Shown here: positions 31,108-34,937 of the stretch, in pieces | Layout: each line of letters opens with the position of its first letter | Numbering within the stretch: position 1 is the stretch's first letter | Assembly: GCA_030826915.1 (NCBI GenBank) | Contig: JAUUDE010000055.1 | Span: 1-34,937 of the forward strand | Direction: 5' to 3' | Length of the DNA: 34,937 nucleotides | Source: Thiomicrospira sp. | GTDB lineage: Bacteria > Pseudomonadota > Gammaproteobacteria > Thiomicrospirales > Thiomicrospiraceae | Position numbers and translations under genes: made by a program | Notes under the pieces: model-generated | What the model saw: the letters and a program-made list of their open reading frames with translations, nothing else | Told to the model about the DNA's origin: nothing | Database searches by the model: none

Positions 31108-32862
31108 TTAAATCATAGTGTTAATACGAAGCTGTAAACTCGTTCTGCCAGCAAAATGATTTAAACTCGGCTGGTAGGCACATCTCACAGTATCACCTGT
31201 TACAAATGGGGTTGGCTCGTCTGCGTTTTGTTTTGCATTAAAATATATAGCTTGAAAAATAGAGCCGCTCACCGTTTTAAGCTTACATGAAAGATGGGTT
31301 TTATTTTGACCCACTTCTCTCACCTGAACAATTGTAAACTCTCCAGAAAATATGGGCTTAGGCCATTCTCTTCCATAAGGTTCCAATGCATTAATTTCAT
31401 CAATTAAGCTTGGTGTAAGCTGCCAATCATGGAGTTCACCATCGGTTTCAATAATTGGGGTAGGAGGTGAATCTCCTAGTTGAATCTTGATTGCTTTTTC
31501 AAATAAATCGCTAAATTCGCTGTAATATTCAATAGGTATCATGCAGCCTGCAGCACCTTTATGACCACCCATGGAAACAAACAAATTTTCTTTTTGTTCT
31601 GACATCCATTGAAAGGCTTCTCTCAAATCAATGTTTGGAACGACACCACGAGCACTACCAGCTAAAAAACCGTCTTCTAAGTCTGTCATAGCAACCGTTG
31701 GAACACCGTATTGTTCACCTATTCTTGAGGCGATAATGCCTTGAATGCCTGCATTTCCTGTTAGCTTTAAAGCAAGTGAGTAGGTTTGATCTGTATATTT
31801 TTCACATGCTTGTTCATTTGCTTGTTCAAGCATGACTTCTTGTTGGGCACGTCGATTTTTATTATCAGTATCTAATTGTTCTAAATACATACTGGCTTGA
31901 TGAGCATCGGTTGCAGATAGAAAGTTAAATGCAGTGGTTACATCACTAACACGACTGGCAGCATTGATTCGTGTGGCCACTTGGAAACCTAAAAACTCAG
32001 CATCAAAAGGTAAGCCTTGATTGTCATTAAGTTGTCTTAAAGCCTGCCAAGCAGGGGATTGGAACATATTAATAAGTTGCAACCCTGCATGAACAATGGC
32101 TCTATTGTTTGGTGTTTTCAGGCTCACACTATCAGCGATAGTGCCTAAAGCAATATTGAGTGCCAAATACTTTAATGAAGGACTGTTTTCATCTAGCAAA
32201 CTGTTTTTAATCAGTGTTTGGCGAACTTGAGTCATGACCAGAAAAATCACAAAACAACCAGCGACTGTCTTGTCGTATTCGCAACCCTGCTGTTGTGGAT
32301 TTACGGTGCACGCAGCACTTTTGGGTGGACCTTCTGCTGGAATTTGGTGGTGGTCTGTTACACAAACAGGAATGCCGTGAGAGGCTAGAGTAGCAATACG
32401 TTTTTCATCGCTTGATCCTTGGTCTGCGGAGATAACAAGTTCTATTGGCTGTTCAATCGATAAGATACGTTTAACAACATCTTCTGTGATGCCGTAACCT
32501 GTTTTACGGTCACCAATAACATGAATGATTCTTGAATTAGGTACACCGAAATATTCAGTTAGAGCGGTTGTGGCAACCCATGCTGAGGTAACACCATCTG
32601 TGTCATAATCGGTGGCCAGAACAATCACGCCGCTGCCCTTAATGGCATTTACTATCAGTTCTGCGGCAAACTCAATATTTTTTAGAGCAGATGGGTGTTG
32701 TATGTGTTTTAATTTTGGAAATACAATCTCATCCAGCTGTTCGGTTTGATCCGTTCTGTTAGCAACAAGCGAGGCTTGGAAGTCACTTAACCCTAATTCT
32801 TTTGCAGAGTTAAAGACCGCTTGGGACGAAGTTCGTTGGACAATTTTAGGGCTTTTTATCAT
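31108..32862 (-). CDS. RecJ-like DHH-family single-strand exonuclease (divergent)
   Basis: LATDYDTDGVTS, VTDHHQIP, RINAASRVSD, GGHKGAAGCMI motifs. Confidence 0.82.
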   Translation of the reverse strand: MIKSPKIVQRTSSQAVFNSAKELGLSDFQASLVANRTDQTEQLDEIVFPKLKHIQHPSALKNIEFAAELIVNAIKGSGVIVLATDYDTDGVTSAWVATTALTEYFGVPNSRIIHVIGDRKTGYGITEDVVKRILSIEQPIELVISADQGSSDEKRIATLASHGIPVCVTDHHQIPAEGPPKSAACTVNPQQQGCEYDKTVAGCFVIFLVMTQVRQTLIKNSLLDENSPSLKYLALNIALGTIADSVSLKTPNNRAIVHAGLQLINMFQSPAWQALRQLNDNQGLPFDAEFLGFQVATRINAASRVSDVTTAFNFLSATDAHQASMYLEQLDTDNKNRRAQQEVMLEQANEQACEKYTDQTYSLALKLTGNAGIQGIIASRIGEQYGVPTVAMTDLEDGFLAGSARGVVPNIDLREAFQWMSEQKENLFVSMGGHKGAAGCMIPIEYYSEFSDLFEKAIKIQLGDSPPTPIIETDGELHDWQLTPSLIDEINALEPYGREWPKPIFSGEFTIVQVREVGQNKTHLSCKLKTVSGSIFQAIYFNAKQNADEPTPFVTGDTVRCAYQPSLNHFAGRTSLQLRINTMI

Positions 32863-32879
32863 AAGGAGATTCTACCAGA

Positions 32880-33527
32880 ATGCGTGCTTGTATTTGTGTG
32901 TATCTACACGGCTTTTTAAGTAGCGGAAACAGTGAAAAAGGGCAGTGGCTTAAGCAAGAACTAGCTAAAGAGCAATCAGGGCATAGCAATGATGAAAGCC
33001 CTCACGTTTTTAGCCAAATTATAACGCTGACTTATCCAATAAAATCCCCGAAAGACAGTGTAGATAATATTGAATCCATTCTTTTGGAAGCGCTTGAAAA
33101 CAACAGTAATGTTGTTTTAATGGGCTCTTCTATGGGTGGGTATTACGCACAATGCCTCGGTCAAAAATACAATATTCCCTATATTATGATTAATCCAGCG
33201 TTACATCCTGAACCTATTTTTAGAGAGAGTATAGGAGCCCATACAAATCCGGCGACGGGTGAGCGCTTTACCATTAATGAAGGTTATATTTCAGATTTAA
33301 AAAAATATGATGTGGAAACGCCAAACCCAAAAATTGCGACGCTACTATTGATAGATAAAGATGACGAAGTGATTGATGTGAATTATGCAATAAGTCGCTA
33401 TCAAGCTGATTTAAAGAATAAAAATAGTTTAAATAATAGAAGCGTAATCTATTCTGGTGGAGATCATCGTTTTGTTCACATGCAGCAGGCCTGGTCAGAA
33501 ATTAAAAAATTTGTTGCAGACTTGTAA
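32880..33527 (+). CDS. yqiA: YqiA-type alpha/beta-hydrolase esterase
   Basis: CVYLHGFLSSGNSEKGQWLKQ, VLMGSSMGGYYAQCLGQKY, INPALHP, GGDHRF. Confidence 0.88.
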   Translation: MRACICVYLHGFLSSGNSEKGQWLKQELAKEQSGHSNDESPHVFSQIITLTYPIKSPKDSVDNIESILLEALENNSNVVLMGSSMGGYYAQCLGQKYNIPYIMINPALHPEPIFRESIGAHTNPATGERFTINEGYISDLKKYDVETPNPKIATLLLIDKDDEVIDVNYAISRYQADLKNKNSLNNRSVIYSGGDHRFVHMQQAWSEIKKFVADL

Positions 33528-33794
33528 TATCAAACAGGATAATTTTTAAAACTTCAGTCATGTTGACTTGGATTGAATTTTTATAATTTTGAAAAAAATT
33601 AAACTTTCTGGTTAAAAATTTTACCCAGTGACTCATCGAATAACTGGTTCTCAACTTCTAATACTTTAATCAAGCTTTTCATGTAAGATTATGCGTGAAA
33701 GAATGCTTGCCTCGCTATCCTCTCAAGAAACTCAAGAAGATGAAGACGAGATAGAGCTATTCTGAGTCTGACAATAAAACAGGAGAAACTTAAC

Positions 33795-34367
33795 ATGAAA
33801 AAGTCGATTGGGGCTTTAGCCTTACTTTGTGTCACTTCGAGTGCTATCGCGTCTGATAATGAACCTCTACGAATCATGAGCTCTGATTCAGCAGACACTT
33901 CATATACAGTCAAGGTAAACGGAGAGGATTATAAAATCACTCGAACCATGACCTCTTGCGCTAAGAACAAAGGTTGGCTACAACCGTTAGTTCCAGTCAA
34001 AGGAGTCAATCCAATTACAGAGATCGAACTTCTAAAATACATGGGTAAGCCCAATTACATTTTAGTCGACATGCGGATGCAAGACCATTATGTAGAAGGG
34101 GCAATACCTGGGGCTAAAAACATCCCATATACAGAAGTTTCCCTAAGACTCGATGAGCTTGGTTGCGAAAAAAATGGGAATGGATGGAATTGCTCTAATG
34201 CAAAACAGGTTATTGCCTATTGCAACGGACCTGTCTGCCCGCAGACAGGATTGGCCATTAAAGCTTCTGTAAGAGAAGGGTTTCCAGCAGAAAACTTCCA
34301 CTATTACCGAGGCGGAATGCTGGACTGGGCGGCTTTAGGATTCCCTATTGTTGAACCTGATTTTTAA
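33795..34367 (+). CDS. Exported rhodanese-domain protein
   Basis: Signal peptide; YILVDMRMQDHYVEGAIPGAKNIPY; active-site loop YCNGPVCPQT; aacaggagaaac SD. Confidence 0.85.
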   Translation: MKKSIGALALLCVTSSAIASDNEPLRIMSSDSADTSYTVKVNGEDYKITRTMTSCAKNKGWLQPLVPVKGVNPITEIELLKYMGKPNYILVDMRMQDHYVEGAIPGAKNIPYTEVSLRLDELGCEKNGNGWNCSNAKQVIAYCNGPVCPQTGLAIKASVREGFPAENFHYYRGGMLDWAALGFPIVEPDF

Positions 34368-34384
34368 CCAGAAAATCCAAAATA

Positions 34385-34413
34385 AAGACCCGCACCTAGA
34401 TTGCGGGTTTTTT
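34385..34413 (+). terminator. Intrinsic terminator after the rhodanese gene
   Basis: aCCCGCAcctagatTGCGGGtttttt. Confidence 0.88.
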
Positions 34414-34521
34414 ATGCGCCATCTTTCATTGGCACACATTATGTTGTTAACAAAAAAGATTAAACAATTCTTTATCCCTCTCGATTCTTATAGATAGAAA
34501 GTTAAATACAAGGAAAATCAA

Positions 34522-34797
34522 ATGTCTGATACGGACGCTGCTGCTGAAGCACAGAAGGAGTTAGAAAAAGCCTTAAGCTCTGGCGTACTTCTGGACGATG
34601 CAACAACTGACGCATTAATGGCCAAGATTAATACTGGAAAAAACACTGATGACAGCGTGAAAGAAGCCGCTCCAGAATCAAATCCAAGCAGACCTGTAGA
34701 CAATGCTTCAAGCACAAGTCCTTCTGAAAAGAAGTTAGAGTGGTGGGCACTAGGGGCGCTCGGGGTAATCTCTATCTCATCGCTGGTACTAAACATT
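34522..34797 (+). pseudogene. 5' part of a small membrane-protein gene interrupted by an IS element
   Basis: Ala/Asp-rich N-terminus then TM WWALGALGVISISSLVLNIC; reading frame continues only into IS-end sequence. Confidence 0.6.
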
Positions 34798-34937
34798 TGT
34801 AGTGGTCTAATAAACCCGAACGCTTTTTTAGGTGGTAAACTCCATCCAAAAGAGGTGTTCAATGACAAGACAAAGACGATCATTCACAACAGAATTTAAA
34901 CGCGAAGCAGCTCAGCTAGTTTTAGATGAAGGTTACT
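34798..34937 (+). mobile_element. Left end of an IS3-family insertion sequence (truncated by the window edge)
   Basis: IS-end-like TGTAGTGGTCTAATAAACCCGAACGCTTTTTTAGGTGG; orfA start MTRQRRSFTTEFKREAAQLVLDEGY at 34862. Confidence 0.8.
34862..34937 (+). CDS. IS3-family transposase OrfA (N-terminal fragment)
   Basis: MTRQRRSFTTEFKREAAQLVLDEGY..., open to window end; GAGGTG SD. Confidence 0.85.
   Translation, partial: MTRQRRSFTTEFKREAAQLVLDEGY

Noticed and set aside
34862-34899. C-terminal part of the 125-aa ORF (KTKTIIHNRI) as native protein
   Set aside because: It is an out-of-frame reading of the IS OrfA start; the native gene most likely ends at the IS junction.

Overview
The window looks like a gammaproteobacterial chromosome (roughly 37-38% GC by eye; gene content suggests a sulfur-oxidiser of the Thiomicrospira/Thiomicrorhabdus type, which is inference). 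It is mostly housekeeping: skp-lpxD-fabZ-lpxA-lpxB-rnhB, a CheV-like gene, rpmJ (ykgO type), a DinG/YoaA helicase, tsaB, uspA, ycaO, accA-tilS-pyrG-kdsA-eno-ftsB, a Smr-domain gene, surE-pcm-yqaA-nlpD, alaC-hom-(RpfE-type gene)-thrC, recJ-like, yqiA and a periplasmic rhodanese. At the right edge an IS3-family element begins inside a small membrane-protein gene. I saw no CRISPR array, tRNA, rRNA or classical defence system. The unexplained signals are non-coding. (1) A ~159-bp near-palindromic foldback element, flanked by the direct repeat TAAAT, sits in the thrC 5' leader. (2) A ~265-bp intergenic element before nlpD has ~32-bp inverted ends and two internal long hairpins. It is bounded by the palindrome AGTCGACT, and a 23-bp apparently unoccupied copy of its target lies 2.1 kb upstream, before surE. 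(3) The octamer palindrome CAGGCCTG occurs 8 times, when about 0.2 would be expected at this composition.
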